Source: Polaribacter sp. WD7 (GTDB lineage Bacteria > Bacteroidota > Bacteroidia > Flavobacteriales > Flavobacteriaceae). From it: a DNA stretch of 64,000 nt. Of this stretch, positions 27,357-37,435 are shown piece after piece; the stretch's first letter is position 1, and each line of letters begins with the position of its first letter. Below the pieces are notes generated by a model. That model ran no database searches, was not told where the DNA came from, and worked only from the letters and a program-made list of their open reading frames with translations. Location of the stretch: the NCBI RefSeq assembly GCF_003335085.1, contig NZ_QPEJ01000016.1, positions 427,924-491,923 on the forward strand, given 5' to 3'. A program made the position numbers and the translations under genes.

Positions 27357-28527
27357 TTTGTTTTAATTGAGAAAAACTTAATCCTAAGGAAAAAAACAAT
27401 ACTACCGAGAAATATAGTGCTCCACTAAACGTATGCTGAACAAATCCTTGAATTAATATGATAAAAACCCAAATATAATTTGGGTCTTTAAATGATTTTA
27501 AATATACATTTTTAAATCCTTTAAATAGAAGAAAAAACAATAGTACAACACCTATAATACCTGTTGCCATTAATGTCTCTAATATAAAGTTATGAGGATA
27601 AAATCCTATTTCAATTCTCCCTCCTAGTATTGGGTTATTTAAAAATTCATTCCATGCGTCAACCCACAAATTCCCTCTTCCAAAATCTCCGCTTTCAAGA
27701 GTATTTGAAGTTCTTTCAAATACTGAGGTTCCTGTTTTATTAGCACCGTAAATAATTATAGGTATACTAAGTATAAAACTTACGATAAATTTTAATTTAT
27801 TTTTTGCTCCTCCATAAATAATAAATAGCGGTAATGACATCACTATTGCTACAATAGAACCTCTTGAAGACCCTAAAAAAAACATTAATAGCGAAAGTAT
27901 TATTGTGATGTATAAATATATACTGTATGTAATCTTTTTATTTTTGTTGAAAACGAGTTCATAAAAACAGAGAGTAAGTGTTAAAGCACCAGCATAAGAC
28001 AAGGCTATTGGACTCAAAGTTTCATCTTCTATCCCTGAATATCTTGCCATAGAAATTCTACCAACACCTGCTAAAATTATGGCTTTATACAAGTATAGAC
28101 TTGTAAGTCCCATCAAAAAACCAGAAAATATAAGCGAACTAAGTATCTTTCTTTTGTATTGGTTAAAACTTATTTTAGAAAACATTAAAAAAGGTAGTAT
28201 ACAGAAATTAACAGCATAAAAGAGATACTCATACCACCTTCTATTTAATACATACAAGTTGCTTTCATTTATTAAGACTTTAATAAAATATAAACTCCAA
28301 AAAAGAATAAAAAGAAGATAAATTGGATTTTTTTTATTGTTTTGTATTGATTTGAATTCAAAGATTAAAACATAAAGCATCAATATTGTTGTAATCATTC
28401 TTAACGGAATGGTAACCAATCTCGTAGAGTCTGTTAAGCCTAAAGCTATTAGAAGCGCTAATAAGGCATAGTAACCAGAAAACACAAAAAAAGATATGAC
28501 AACAATTGAATTTTGTTTTAATTTCAT
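27349..28527 (-). CDS. wzy: O-antigen/capsule polymerase (Wzy-like)
   Basis: A 392-residue inner-membrane protein with roughly ten or eleven TM segments and a large hydrophilic loop (about 285-325), the architecture of Wzy and O-antigen ligase family proteins. The loop carries GRGNLWVDAWNEFLNNPILGGRIEIGFYPHNFILETL, with the PHN-type motif common in the Wzy_C group. It would join lipid-linked repeat units at the periplasmic face. It is the only candidate polymerase in the locus, flanked by two GT4 genes. Confidence 0.85.
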   Translation of the reverse strand: MKLKQNSIVVISFFVFSGYYALLALLIALGLTDSTRLVTIPLRMITTILMLYVLIFEFKSIQNNKKNPIYLLFILFWSLYFIKVLINESNLYVLNRRWYEYLFYAVNFCILPFLMFSKISFNQYKRKILSSLIFSGFLMGLTSLYLYKAIILAGVGRISMARYSGIEDETLSPIALSYAGALTLTLCFYELVFNKNKKITYSIYLYITIILSLLMFFLGSSRGSIVAIVMSLPLFIIYGGAKNKLKFIVSFILSIPIIIYGANKTGTSVFERTSNTLESGDFGRGNLWVDAWNEFLNNPILGGRIEIGFYPHNFILETLMATGIIGVVLLFFLLFKGFKNVYLKSFKDPNYIWVFIILIQGFVQHTFSGALYFSVVLFFSLGLSFSQLKQNE

Positions 28528-28532
28528 AACAC

Positions 28533-29543
28533 CTAATTATGTATTAGTTCTGAGTATGTCTTCTCTAATTTCATAGTTGTTACATCTATACTATTATTAG
28601 CTTTGATGAACTCTTCTAGTTTGTTATCTCTACTTTTACCTAAAAGTTTAACAACACCTTGCCCTATTTCATCTACTGATAAAGGGTTTATTAAGGTTGC
28701 AAAAGGGCTAAAATACTCTTTTGGACCACCTACTTCTGTAATTAATATTTCACATCCATGATATGCTGCGTTTAAAGCAACAATACCTACACCCTCACAT
28801 ATACTTGGTAAAGCAAATACTTTAGCTCTTTTAAAAAGTTCTATCATTTTCTCTTGAGTAACAAACCCCAAAACTTCAATGTTTTTTGACGTACCAATTT
28901 CGTCTTTCAAAGGCTTAAATTGCTCTGGCGTGCCTTTAGCACCCGCTAAAACCAATTGAAATTTATATTTTTTTGCTGCTTTTATAAGCCTCAAAACATT
29001 TTTTCTAGGTTGATATATTGAGCTTATATGCAAACAAAAATTTTCTGTATCTACTTTACCTTTTATGTTTTTACAAACGTCGTTATCGTAATTTAAAAAA
29101 ATAGTTTTTAGTTTATCTTTAGACAACCCCATAGATTTTGTAAAAAACTCAGCTTCATAAGTAGATCTTACATAAACATTTTTAACCATTGGCAACGTTT
29201 TTCTTAAGGTATATGAAGGAGACCAAAGTCTTAATTTTTTGAATCCGATAAAAGTAGATATTTTATAGGCTAATTTAGATTGTAAAGAATCTATTATAGG
29301 AGAAATGACTATATTATCATTTTTTGTTCTTAAATTCTTAACAAATCCGTATAACCACAAGCCTGTCCCAAATATATGGATAACATCAAATGATTTCCAA
29401 TCATAATTGCCCCAAACATTTGTTTGTACTACTTTATGGTTTTGTTTTTCCAAACCCTTTTGCCATGATAGAGCTTGATTTTTAATACCATTAGAATTGC
29501 CCGAAATAATAGCATCAGGACATAAAATAAATGCAATTTTCAT
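28533..29543 (-). CDS. family 4 glycosyltransferase
   Basis: A 336-residue GT-B protein. The N-terminal half (MKIAFILCPDAIISGNSNGIKNQA) carries the acceptor site; the C-terminal half has LHISSIYQPRKNVLRLI, VLAGAKGTPEQF and AKVFALPSICEGVGIVALNAAYHGCEILI, matching the GT4 E-x7-E region in position. It likely adds one sugar of the repeat unit. Donor unknown. It sits 5 bp upstream of wzy and 9 bp downstream of a GT2 gene. Confidence 0.87.
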   Translation of the reverse strand: MKIAFILCPDAIISGNSNGIKNQALSWQKGLEKQNHKVVQTNVWGNYDWKSFDVIHIFGTGLWLYGFVKNLRTKNDNIVISPIIDSLQSKLAYKISTFIGFKKLRLWSPSYTLRKTLPMVKNVYVRSTYEAEFFTKSMGLSKDKLKTIFLNYDNDVCKNIKGKVDTENFCLHISSIYQPRKNVLRLIKAAKKYKFQLVLAGAKGTPEQFKPLKDEIGTSKNIEVLGFVTQEKMIELFKRAKVFALPSICEGVGIVALNAAYHGCEILITEVGGPKEYFSPFATLINPLSVDEIGQGVVKLLGKSRDNKLEEFIKANNSIDVTTMKLEKTYSELIHN

Positions 29544-29552
29544 GATATGAAG

Positions 29553-30473
29553 TTACTCTTTTTTTTTGATGTATTTTTTATGCAATTCTTCTTTTTGCTT
29601 CAATTTAAAAAATGAAGTTACCACTCTTCCAAATTTAAAATCGTAGAAAAAATCACCCTTGTATTTATATAGTAATTTAATAGAGTCTATAAACTCTAAC
29701 ACACCAAATTTTAACGCATTAAAGACAAAAGGTCTAATAGAGTTTTGGTATTTGTGCAATCCCTTTTCTCTTAAAAACAAATTTGCTCTTAACATTACTT
29801 GATACCTACTTCTATTATTTGTTTTAGTTAGCGTATTGCTTATACTACCACTTTTCATGGTAATACAATATACTACGTGATGTACTACAGCTATTTGACT
29901 TGAATAATAGCCTGTTTTTAAACCAAACATCATATCATTACTGGCGGGCACTTCATCAAATTTAAATTTACCTGTTTTTATAAATTCTGCTGAAAACACT
30001 TTGCCCCAAGGCACGATATGTTTTAAACGAAGAATATTTGCATCTTCCTCGTATTCGTTTATCATCTTATTAACTCCTAGATGCCTTGTTGCAGGTTTTA
30101 AAGTATCTGAGTACTTGCTTTCTACTTTGTAGTACAAAATATTGTATTGATTAGATATGGTTGCTCTAAATGTTTCAAATGCATTGCTTGTAAAGAAATC
30201 ATCAGCATCAGAAAATAATATCCATTTTCCAGACACCATACTTAGTGCCTTATTTCTTGCACCACCTGCTGTTAATTGTATATCTGAAAAAAAAATTTTT
30301 ACATGTGCTCTGTCATTTCCTGGGAAGTTTTTTCTGTCTATATTTTGACTATTGTCATCTATAATTAAAATTTGGATATCATCATCTTTAGGTATAGAAT
30401 CTAGACATCTTTGCAATAAAGTTGTAGAGTCTTTGTGCGGAATAATAACACTAAACAAATAATCTTTTGTCAA
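29553..30473 (-). CDS. family 2 glycosyltransferase
   Basis: A 306-residue GT-A enzyme. FSVIIPHKDSTTLLQRCLDSI and ILIIDDNSQNI form the nucleotide-binding half; KWILFSDADDFF is the metal-binding DxD region. A C-terminal basic tail (ELHKKYIKKKE) may contact the membrane. One repeat-unit sugar is the likely product; donor unknown. Part of the dense minus-strand operon. Confidence 0.88.
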   Translation of the reverse strand: MTKDYLFSVIIPHKDSTTLLQRCLDSIPKDDDIQILIIDDNSQNIDRKNFPGNDRAHVKIFFSDIQLTAGGARNKALSMVSGKWILFSDADDFFTSNAFETFRATISNQYNILYYKVESKYSDTLKPATRHLGVNKMINEYEEDANILRLKHIVPWGKVFSAEFIKTGKFKFDEVPASNDMMFGLKTGYYSSQIAVVHHVVYCITMKSGSISNTLTKTNNRSRYQVMLRANLFLREKGLHKYQNSIRPFVFNALKFGVLEFIDSIKLLYKYKGDFFYDFKFGRVVTSFFKLKQKEELHKKYIKKKE

Positions 30474-30483
30474 AATATATAAT

Positions 30484-31533
30484 TTATTTTAGAATAGATT
30501 GATACATATTTTTTGTTAGCTCTGATGATGCTTGCCAAGTTTCTTTTTCAATTCTTTCGAAATTACTTTTGCCTACAGCAATTAAATCTTCTTTTGAGCA
30601 ATTACTTAGCCATTTGATTTTATCTTCTAATTCTGATAAATTGCTAAAAAGAAAATCATTATCTAGATATTCTGGTAAGCTACCTACTTTAGATGCTATA
30701 CAAACTTTATTGAAAGACATACCTAATAACAAAGCTCCTGATGTTAAGATATCTTTGTAGCTATAAATCATTACATCGGTAATTTCTAAATAATTTCTAA
30801 TTTTAGAATCCTCTATGTATTTTGGCACAAATTTAATGTCTTTATTGTTTTTTACAGCTTCTTCTATTACTTCTTTATCCCCAGCATATTTTACCTTCCC
30901 GCAAATTAGAAGTTGTGTATTAGTTAATGCTAATTTATTAAATATATTTATAACATCTAAAACCCCCTTATAAGGTCTTATATGCCCTAAAATTGTGAAA
31001 GTAGTTTTATTAGCGTCTATAGCTAATTTTTCTTTTAGTACTCTAGTAGTGACTTTATTATAATCGTTATAAGAATTCACATAGTTGCCGTGGGGTATGA
31101 CATAGACTTTTTTTTGATTAACCTTGTATTTTTCCATTAATTTTCTCTTGGAAAAAGTATTGTGAACACTAAAAGCATCTATCATTGGAATTAATTTTTT
31201 CATAAAAAATAATTCTAACTTCAAATGCAAATTTTCATGATTATGTAGGTTATGTACAGTCCACACAAATTTTATATTTTTTTTCTTTAGTTTTTTTAAG
31301 TTGTAAAGAAAATACAGCACCTTGAACAAAGTTTTAAAAAAGCTTGTAGTTAAAATAAATGGATCAAACCAATGAAAATGAATAATATCTGCTTCATCAA
31401 TATTCTTAGTACTAAAAAAGTTTTTTGTACCAAATTCTGATGCGTGAATAAAAATATTATGTTTTTTTAATTCTTTAGCAATTTCTATTTGATAGGGATT
31501 TGCTTCTACATATGGTGCAAAAAAAACTCTCAT
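30484..31533 (-). CDS. family 4 glycosyltransferase
   Basis: A 349-residue GT-B enzyme starting MRVFFAPYVEANPYQIEIA. A longer reading from 31638 would overlap the upstream acetyltransferase gene by 83 bp and add a segment with no family resemblance, so I use the ATG at 31533, which leaves a 22-bp gap. Motifs: DIIHFHWFDPF, KFVWTVHNLHNHEN, TFTILGHIRPYKGV and the C-terminal region YSYKDILTSGALLLGMSFNKVCI in the donor-binding position. It resembles family 4 transferases that work on exopolysaccharide repeat units. Donor unknown. Confidence 0.85.
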   Translation of the reverse strand: MRVFFAPYVEANPYQIEIAKELKKHNIFIHASEFGTKNFFSTKNIDEADIIHFHWFDPFILTTSFFKTLFKVLYFLYNLKKLKKKNIKFVWTVHNLHNHENLHLKLELFFMKKLIPMIDAFSVHNTFSKRKLMEKYKVNQKKVYVIPHGNYVNSYNDYNKVTTRVLKEKLAIDANKTTFTILGHIRPYKGVLDVINIFNKLALTNTQLLICGKVKYAGDKEVIEEAVKNNKDIKFVPKYIEDSKIRNYLEITDVMIYSYKDILTSGALLLGMSFNKVCIASKVGSLPEYLDNDFLFSNLSELEDKIKWLSNCSKEDLIAVGKSNFERIEKETWQASSELTKNMYQSILK

Positions 31534-31555
31534 ATTAAAGTATTGGAAATTATGA

Positions 31556-32086
31556 TTATTTAAGCCAAGGTCTATAATTGAGATTGTATAGCAATTTACT
31601 TTTTCTTTTGCCAATTGGTTTAGCTGGATTTCCCGCAACTATACTCATAGGTTCAATATTTTTTGTAACCACGCTATTTGAAGCTATTACTGCTCCTCTA
31701 CCAATTCGAATATTTGGCAATATTGTTACTCTTGATGCAATCCACACGTAATCATCTATAGTTACAGGACCTCCTTTAGAATCATGAAAATCTGAATGCG
31801 GATCGTGTCCTAGTGTCCAAATATTAGTTTCTTGAGCAATATCAACATTGTTACCTATCTTTAAGATGCCTCCTCTACCATCTAATAGAACTTTAGAATT
31901 AACAACACTGTTATTACCTATATAAATATTTGCCGCTTCCCGTATCTCTACACCTCTTAAAAAATTAGTATCAGTTCCAATTTTTTTTAAAACCTTTTTT
32001 AAAACCAACTTTCTAACGCTACGCGAAGGAAATTTTAATAAATACGCATTTAGAATAAAATAAAATATTTTTTTCAATGAATTCAT
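31556..32086 (-). CDS. hexapeptide acyltransferase
   Basis: A 176-residue left-handed beta-helix protein. Hexapeptide turns run through IYIGNNSVVNSKVLLDGRGG and the C-terminal IASRVTILPNIRIGRGAVIASNSVVTKNIEPMSIVAGNPAKPIG. The segment IWTLGHDPHSDFHDSKGGPV carries the His typical of maltose/galactoside O-acetyltransferases. It probably O-acetylates the glycan. It lies 5 bp after the pyruvyltransferase gene. Confidence 0.87.
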   Translation of the reverse strand: MNSLKKIFYFILNAYLLKFPSRSVRKLVLKKVLKKIGTDTNFLRGVEIREAANIYIGNNSVVNSKVLLDGRGGILKIGNNVDIAQETNIWTLGHDPHSDFHDSKGGPVTIDDYVWIASRVTILPNIRIGRGAVIASNSVVTKNIEPMSIVAGNPAKPIGKRKSKLLYNLNYRPWLK

Positions 32087-32091
32087 TTACT

Positions 32092-33198
32092 TTATCTATT
32101 TTCGTTAAATAACTTTATAAACTCGTCTAATCCAAAGTCAGCTCTTTTTCTTAGCAATTCTAATGACTCTGAGTAGTTTACATCATAATCTAAACGATTT
32201 AAACAATTTTTTAATTTATCTAAAGAAAATGGTTTTTCCCACAGCATTACTTCTTTAATGTCTTGAGTTAAAATTCTTAATTTGGGCTCTATTTCTATAG
32301 CTATTACAGGTTTCCCTAGTAATGCACCAACTATAGCTCCATGAAACCTTGACGAAATAAAACCATCAAAAGAATTTAAGACGTCTAAAAAATCTTCAAT
32401 TGAATATTTATTTGGATCCCAATACAAAAAATCTTCATCTTCAAGTTTTTCCATCCACTCGGGATCTTTAAACGGTGCATAAACAATAAATTGAAAATCA
32501 AAATTCGGATTTTTTTCTTTATACAATTTCATAATAGGTTCATAGTATGCTCTACCACTATCCTCCCATACCCAATCTCTAACAACAATACCTATCTTTT
32601 TCTTTTTAAATTTAACATTATCTACATTTTTAACTTTAAATTTATAAGAGAATAATGAAGAGAATGCTATGTCAGCACCAAAAAAAGATTTGATACCCCA
32701 TTCTTTAGTATAGTTAACAGAAACTTCATCTCTTAAACCAATAAAATCAGCATTCTTAAGTTGTTTTTTTACCTGCTCTATTTTAAGTTTATTATCATAA
32801 AAAGGACCAAGACCGAAACCTAGAAAAGCTGTATGATTTGGTACAAATATTTCTTTCTTAGAATTGTTATTGATTATAAACTTTATTTTGTTTACAATTC
32901 TTTTGGGTTCTAAAATCACTTTTTTTAGTAATGAGAAGAAACCTCTATCTTCATTTTTAAATGAAAAGAATTGCGTACCACCTCCATATACAAGCCAATC
33001 TTCCCTAAAATTTAAAGTTTTATACTTTGAATTTGATAAGAATTTATTAGGATAAGCGACATCATACATTCCTTCAAAATTTACGTCAATATTAGAAAAC
33101 TTCTCATTAAAATACTTTTCAAATAATACCATCAAAAGGTCGTCTCCAAAATTTGTAGCGCCATAAGCACCTTTGACATTAATTTTTACTTTTTCCAT
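32092..33198 (-). CDS. polysaccharide pyruvyl transferase family protein
   Basis: A 368-residue protein of the pyruvyl transferase family (CsaB/WcaK-like). The N-terminal signature KGAYGATNFGDDLLMVLFEKY, the LVYGGGTQFF segment and the C-terminal FISSRFHGAIVGALLGKPVIAIE with its SxRFHG motif are diagnostic. The family transfers pyruvate from phosphoenolpyruvate to form a ketal on a sugar, giving the polymer a negative charge. Its start overlaps the stop of the upstream acyltransferase gene by one base. Confidence 0.9.
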   Translation of the reverse strand: MEKVKINVKGAYGATNFGDDLLMVLFEKYFNEKFSNIDVNFEGMYDVAYPNKFLSNSKYKTLNFREDWLVYGGGTQFFSFKNEDRGFFSLLKKVILEPKRIVNKIKFIINNNSKKEIFVPNHTAFLGFGLGPFYDNKLKIEQVKKQLKNADFIGLRDEVSVNYTKEWGIKSFFGADIAFSSLFSYKFKVKNVDNVKFKKKKIGIVVRDWVWEDSGRAYYEPIMKLYKEKNPNFDFQFIVYAPFKDPEWMEKLEDEDFLYWDPNKYSIEDFLDVLNSFDGFISSRFHGAIVGALLGKPVIAIEIEPKLRILTQDIKEVMLWEKPFSLDKLKNCLNRLDYDVNYSESLELLRKRADFGLDEFIKLFNENR

Positions 33199-33794
33199 TA
33201 ATAAATAGCTGTTTTAGGCTTTAAATTATTCTCTTTTTTCTTCTTTAAGTAAATCATATTTTCTTTTTTCAGATTAAAATAATGTTTTTCATCTCTTTTT
33301 TTTATAACTCTACATGGATTACCAACAACAATCGACATTTTAGGTATCTTTCCTGAAACTACAGTACCTGCTCCAACTATACAGCCTTCTCCTATTTCAG
33401 AACCCGGTGCAATAATTACATTACCACCGATCCAGACGTTTTCACCAATCACAACTTTCCTAAATTCAAATGTTTCGTCGTAAGGTATGTATTTTGCATT
33501 TTTATATTTATGGTTTGCTGAGTGTATTGTTAAATTTGGTCCTATAATCGTCCCTGTTTTAATTTTAACACCACCTAAAGCATTAATAAATGCATTTGGT
33601 CCAATATATATATAAGATCCTAACTCTAATCTTTCTGGGTATACTACATTTAATGAAAGATTAACGTCATTGAATTCTCCGTTAGATTTAAATCTTTTCG
33701 TTAATTCGGAGAATTTATACTTCTTATCAAGCAGCTTCATTTTCTTTATTATATTTATGTTCATATAAATATACTTAAAAAGCTTTTTTATCAT
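33198..33794 (-). CDS. hexapeptide acyltransferase
   Basis: A 198-residue left-handed beta-helix acyltransferase. LGSYIYIGPNAFINALGGVKIKTG is followed by the His-containing IHSANHKYKNAKYIPYDETFEFRKV and then IGENVWIGGNVIIAPGSEIGEGCIVGAGTVVSGKIPKMSIVVGNPCRVI. This is the fourth such gene in the locus. It likely modifies a hydroxyl of the repeat unit with acetyl or a similar group. It lies between the flippase (1-bp gap) and pyruvyltransferase (1-bp overlap) genes. Confidence 0.87.
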   Translation of the reverse strand: MIKKLFKYIYMNINIIKKMKLLDKKYKFSELTKRFKSNGEFNDVNLSLNVVYPERLELGSYIYIGPNAFINALGGVKIKTGTIIGPNLTIHSANHKYKNAKYIPYDETFEFRKVVIGENVWIGGNVIIAPGSEIGEGCIVGAGTVVSGKIPKMSIVVGNPCRVIKKRDEKHYFNLKKENMIYLKKKKENNLKPKTAIY

Positions 33795-33795
33795 A

Positions 33796-35331
33796 TCAAC
33801 TCTGTTTTAACCTTAAGATTTTCATAAACTTATTCATTACTTTTTTTAGTAGTTCGAGTTCGTTTTCTTCTAATGAAAAAAATGAACTACTAAAAAAAAT
33901 AATGATTGACAATACAAATGTAATTATAAACCTGTAATTGATTTCAAGAAACTTTACAATTAAAAAAGAAGTTGAAATTGAAAATAAAGTTGGTAAAAAC
34001 ACTTTAAAAAAAACTTTCTTTAAATAAGAAGACACAGGCAAACCAACAATATCTCTACATAAAACTAATCTAAAAACACCAGCAAAAATTTCTAAAAATA
34101 TATAAACAAAAAGAGCTACTTCAGCATCATAACCACTCTTTAGTAAAAAAAAAGTTATCGGTAAATTTAATAAAATCACACCTCCGATTGTTATTTGATA
34201 TAATTTTATATTTCCTACAGATTGAACAGCAGAAATTAACCCAATAGTTAATTGTTCTACAAGAGTACCTATTAATATTAATTGACAAAAAACAACAACG
34301 TAAGGCGGTTGCTTTCCTAGCCAAAAATCTATGATTGCAGGCATTTCAAATATCAAAGGGATGACAAAAAATGCAATGAGGAAATACCCAAATTTACAAG
34401 ACATTAATGAAAGTCTTATCATTCTTTCTCTATTATTAGCCCCCTCACTTTTCATGATTTGAGGATTTAAAACGCGTAAAACATTTAACGAAAAAAAACT
34501 TGATTGCGATTTCACTTGATTAGCAATACCATAGGCTGCATTAACAACTGGTCCAAAAAATATATTTGAAACTATAGCAATACCTTGTGATTTCCCCGAA
34601 CTACATGCAGCACCAAATAAATTCCAGCCAACAAAACTTGTATGTTCTTTTATATGTAAAAAACTAAAATCTTTTTTCAAAGAAATTTTGGTTTCGCTAT
34701 ATTTATGGAAACAATAAATCCACTTCAATAAACTTGCGATAAAAAAACTGAGAAACATTAATATTGAATATAGTATTAGCTTATCATAATTATCTATATA
34801 TGTTATAATTAAAGCAACACCAAGCCTCATCAAAATTTCTAGCAAGCCAATAATTCCCAAAAAGAGCATGTTTTCATAAGCATTGAGTATAGCCTCAAAA
34901 GGCACAAAAATTACTGTAATAAATATTGTACTAACAACAAAATGAAACACAATTAAAACAGCATTAATTCTATCTGGTGGTATAATAAGATTATTATGTA
35001 TCATATAGAGACCAAAAACCTCTATTATAATAACAATTAAAAAACCAACAAAGAAATGGATAACTATACTATTAGCTACTGTTTTTCTAATTTGATTAAA
35101 TAATCCTTTTCCTATATTTATTGAAATAAATCTTTGAGTAGATGCTGTTAAAGCAGATTTAAAAAAACCTAACATAGCAACAACACCTCCGATTAAACTA
35201 TAAAGACCAAAATCTTGTACTCCTAGAGCTTTAACTATTAATCTTGTACTATATAATGATACAAGTACAGTTATTAAAGCTCTTGTATATATTATTCCTG
35301 TGTTAAATAAAACTTTATGAGATGCTTGCAT
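33796..35331 (-). CDS. wzx: Wzx-like polysaccharide flippase (MOP superfamily)
   Basis: A 511-residue polytopic membrane protein with about 12-14 TM helices, beginning SHKVLFNTGIIYTRALITVLVSLYSTRLIVKALGVQDFGLYSLIGGV, the usual first-helix pattern of polysaccharide-type MOP exporters. It would turn undecaprenyl-linked repeat units to the periplasmic face for polymerisation. The C-terminal tail is basic (KKVMNKFMKILRLKQ). It lies between gmd (8 bp upstream) and the acyltransferase gene. Confidence 0.9.
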   Translation of the reverse strand: MQASHKVLFNTGIIYTRALITVLVSLYSTRLIVKALGVQDFGLYSLIGGVVAMLGFFKSALTASTQRFISINIGKGLFNQIRKTVANSIVIHFFVGFLIVIIIEVFGLYMIHNNLIIPPDRINAVLIVFHFVVSTIFITVIFVPFEAILNAYENMLFLGIIGLLEILMRLGVALIITYIDNYDKLILYSILMFLSFFIASLLKWIYCFHKYSETKISLKKDFSFLHIKEHTSFVGWNLFGAACSSGKSQGIAIVSNIFFGPVVNAAYGIANQVKSQSSFFSLNVLRVLNPQIMKSEGANNRERMIRLSLMSCKFGYFLIAFFVIPLIFEMPAIIDFWLGKQPPYVVVFCQLILIGTLVEQLTIGLISAVQSVGNIKLYQITIGGVILLNLPITFFLLKSGYDAEVALFVYIFLEIFAGVFRLVLCRDIVGLPVSSYLKKVFFKVFLPTLFSISTSFLIVKFLEINYRFIITFVLSIIIFFSSSFFSLEENELELLKKVMNKFMKILRLKQS

Positions 35332-35339
35332 TCAAATAT

Positions 35340-36467
35340 TTACTCAACCTGTTTTAATATTTTATGACCTGCTTTTAGTAAAGCAACATCTTTCTTCATC
35401 AACTTCACATCGCTCTCCATCATGTCTTTAACTAGAGAAGCCAAATCATATTCTGGAACCCAACCTAATTTTTCTTTTGCTTTTGTAGGGTCTCCTAGCA
35501 ACAAATCTACTTCTGTTGGACGGAAATAAGAAGGATCTACAGATAATACTTCTTTGCCTATTTCAACTTGAAAATCTTTATGATTACAGGCTATGACATA
35601 AGCTTTTTCGTTTACTCCCTCTCCTTTAAATTCAATATCTATGCCTACTTCACCAAATGCCATACGTACAAAATCACGAACTGTTGTAGTTACACCTGTC
35701 GCAATGACCCAATCTTCTGCTTTATCTGCCTGTAAAATCATCCACATCATACGGACATAATCTTTGGCATGTCCCCAATCACGTTTAGCTTCTAAATTAC
35801 CTAAGAAAACTTTTTCTTGCAGTCCTAGTGCTATTTTTGCTACAGCTCTTGTTATTTTACGAGTTACAAAGGTTTCGCCTCTCCTTGGAGATTCATGGTT
35901 GAATAACAGCCCATTACAAGCAAACATGTTGTATGCTTCACGATAATTTTTGGTAATCCAAAATCCGTAAATTTTGGCCACACCGTAAGGCGAACGTGGG
36001 TATAATGGAGAGTTTTCATCATAAAACCCTCTCTCATTTTTATTTTCTGGGAGTCCTCCAAACAACTCTGATGTTGACGCTTGGTAAATTCTAGTTTTTT
36101 CACTTAACCCTAAAAGCCTAACTGCTTCTAATATACGCAATGTCCCTAATCCGTCTACGTTACCTACATATTCTGGCATATCAAAAGAAACCTTAACATG
36201 AGACATGGCACCCAAATTATAAATTTCATCTGGTTGACATTCTTGTATGATACGTGTTAAGTTCATAGAGTCGGTTAAATCTCCATAATGCAACTTTAAT
36301 CTTTGATTAGGATCGTGTGGATCTTGATACAAATGATCTATTCTATCAGTATTGAATAATGAAGATCTTCTTTTAATTCCGTGAACTTCATACCCTTTCT
36401 CTAATAATAATTCGGCTAAATAAGATCCGTCTTGACCTGTTATTCCTGTAATTAATGCTACTTTCAT
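35340..36467 (-). CDS. gmd: GDP-mannose 4,6-dehydratase
   Basis: Converts GDP-D-mannose to GDP-4-keto-6-deoxymannose, the first step to GDP-L-fucose. The 375-residue protein matches the family over its whole length: [33 protein letters not shown] at the N-terminus, [20 protein letters not shown], and [13 protein letters not shown] with the YxxxK pair. fcl, encoding the next enzyme, lies 7 bp upstream. No mannose-1-phosphate guanylyltransferase or phosphomannomutase is in the window, so GDP-mannose must come from genes elsewhere. Confidence 0.97.
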   Translation of the reverse strand: MKVALITGITGQDGSYLAELLLEKGYEVHGIKRRSSLFNTDRIDHLYQDPHDPNQRLKLHYGDLTDSMNLTRIIQECQPDEIYNLGAMSHVKVSFDMPEYVGNVDGLGTLRILEAVRLLGLSEKTRIYQASTSELFGGLPENKNERGFYDENSPLYPRSPYGVAKIYGFWITKNYREAYNMFACNGLLFNHESPRRGETFVTRKITRAVAKIALGLQEKVFLGNLEAKRDWGHAKDYVRMMWMILQADKAEDWVIATGVTTTVRDFVRMAFGEVGIDIEFKGEGVNEKAYVIACNHKDFQVEIGKEVLSVDPSYFRPTEVDLLLGDPTKAKEKLGWVPEYDLASLVKDMMESDVKLMKKDVALLKAGHKILKQVE

Positions 36468-36474
36468 GCTTGGT

Positions 36475-37434
36475 TTAGTTGACTTCTATTTTTACTTCTT
36501 TTATATTTTCTATGTTTTCTAAAAACCATGTATAGGTTTTTTCAATTCCTTCTTGTAATTCTGTAGAGTATTGCCACCCTAATTTTTTCATTTTTGAAAC
36601 ATCCATTAATTTTCTAGGTGTACCATCTGGCTTATCTGAATCCCAAACAATTTCTCCTTGATGACCCGTTACTTTCTGAATTGTTTCTGCTAATTCTTTA
36701 ATGGTAATATCTTTTCCAGATCCTACATTATACAAAAATTCTGGTAATTCATTTTCTACTGCATAGACTACTGCCTCTGCCATATCGTCTACAAACAAAA
36801 ATTCTCGCATTGGAGTACCACTACCCCATAAAGTTACATCTGCATTATTGTTATTTTTAGCTTCATGAAACTTACGAATCATCGCAGGTAAAACGTGTGA
36901 TGTTTTCAAATCAAAATTATCATAATACCCATATAAATTTGTGGGCATTAGACTAACATAATCTTTATTGAATTGCTTTCTAATGGCTTGACATACTTTG
37001 ACTCCTGTAATTTTAGCGATCGCATACCATTCATTTGTAGGCTCTAAAGTATCTGTAAGTAAGTGTTCTTCTTTTAAAGGCTGAGGAGCAAATTTTGGAT
37101 AAATGCATGAACTGCCTAAAAAGATAAATTTAGCAATATCTGCTTTCAATGCTTCGTCAATCAAATTATTTTGAATTTGCATATTCTCCATAATAAACTG
37201 ATATGGATAATCATTGTTTGCTAAAATGCCACCAACTCTCGCTGCGGCATCTATGACTACATCTGGTTTTTCTGTTTCAAAAAAACTTCTAACTTTAGTT
37301 TGGTCTTTTAAATCTAATTCTTTGCTAGTTTTACCTATCAAGTTTGTGTAGCCTTTTTTTTCTAAAGCTCTCCAAACTGCAGAACCTACCATTCCCCTAT
37401 GGCCTGCAATGTAGATTTTTGATGATGTATCCAT
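36475..37434 (-). CDS. fcl: GDP-L-fucose synthase
   Basis: Epimerises and reduces GDP-4-keto-6-deoxymannose to GDP-L-fucose using NADPH. The 319-residue SDR shows [16 protein letters not shown] for cofactor binding, [16 protein letters not shown] with the catalytic Ser and Cys, and [11 protein letters not shown] with the YxxxK pair. Together with gmd it makes fucose a probable component of the glycan. One base separates it from the UDP-glucose dehydrogenase gene upstream. Confidence 0.96.
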   Translation of the reverse strand: MDTSSKIYIAGHRGMVGSAVWRALEKKGYTNLIGKTSKELDLKDQTKVRSFFETEKPDVVIDAAARVGGILANNDYPYQFIMENMQIQNNLIDEALKADIAKFIFLGSSCIYPKFAPQPLKEEHLLTDTLEPTNEWYAIAKITGVKVCQAIRKQFNKDYVSLMPTNLYGYYDNFDLKTSHVLPAMIRKFHEAKNNNNADVTLWGSGTPMREFLFVDDMAEAVVYAVENELPEFLYNVGSGKDITIKELAETIQKVTGHQGEIVWDSDKPDGTPRKLMDVSKMKKLGWQYSTELQEGIEKTYTWFLENIENIKEVKIEVN

Positions 37435-37435
37435 A

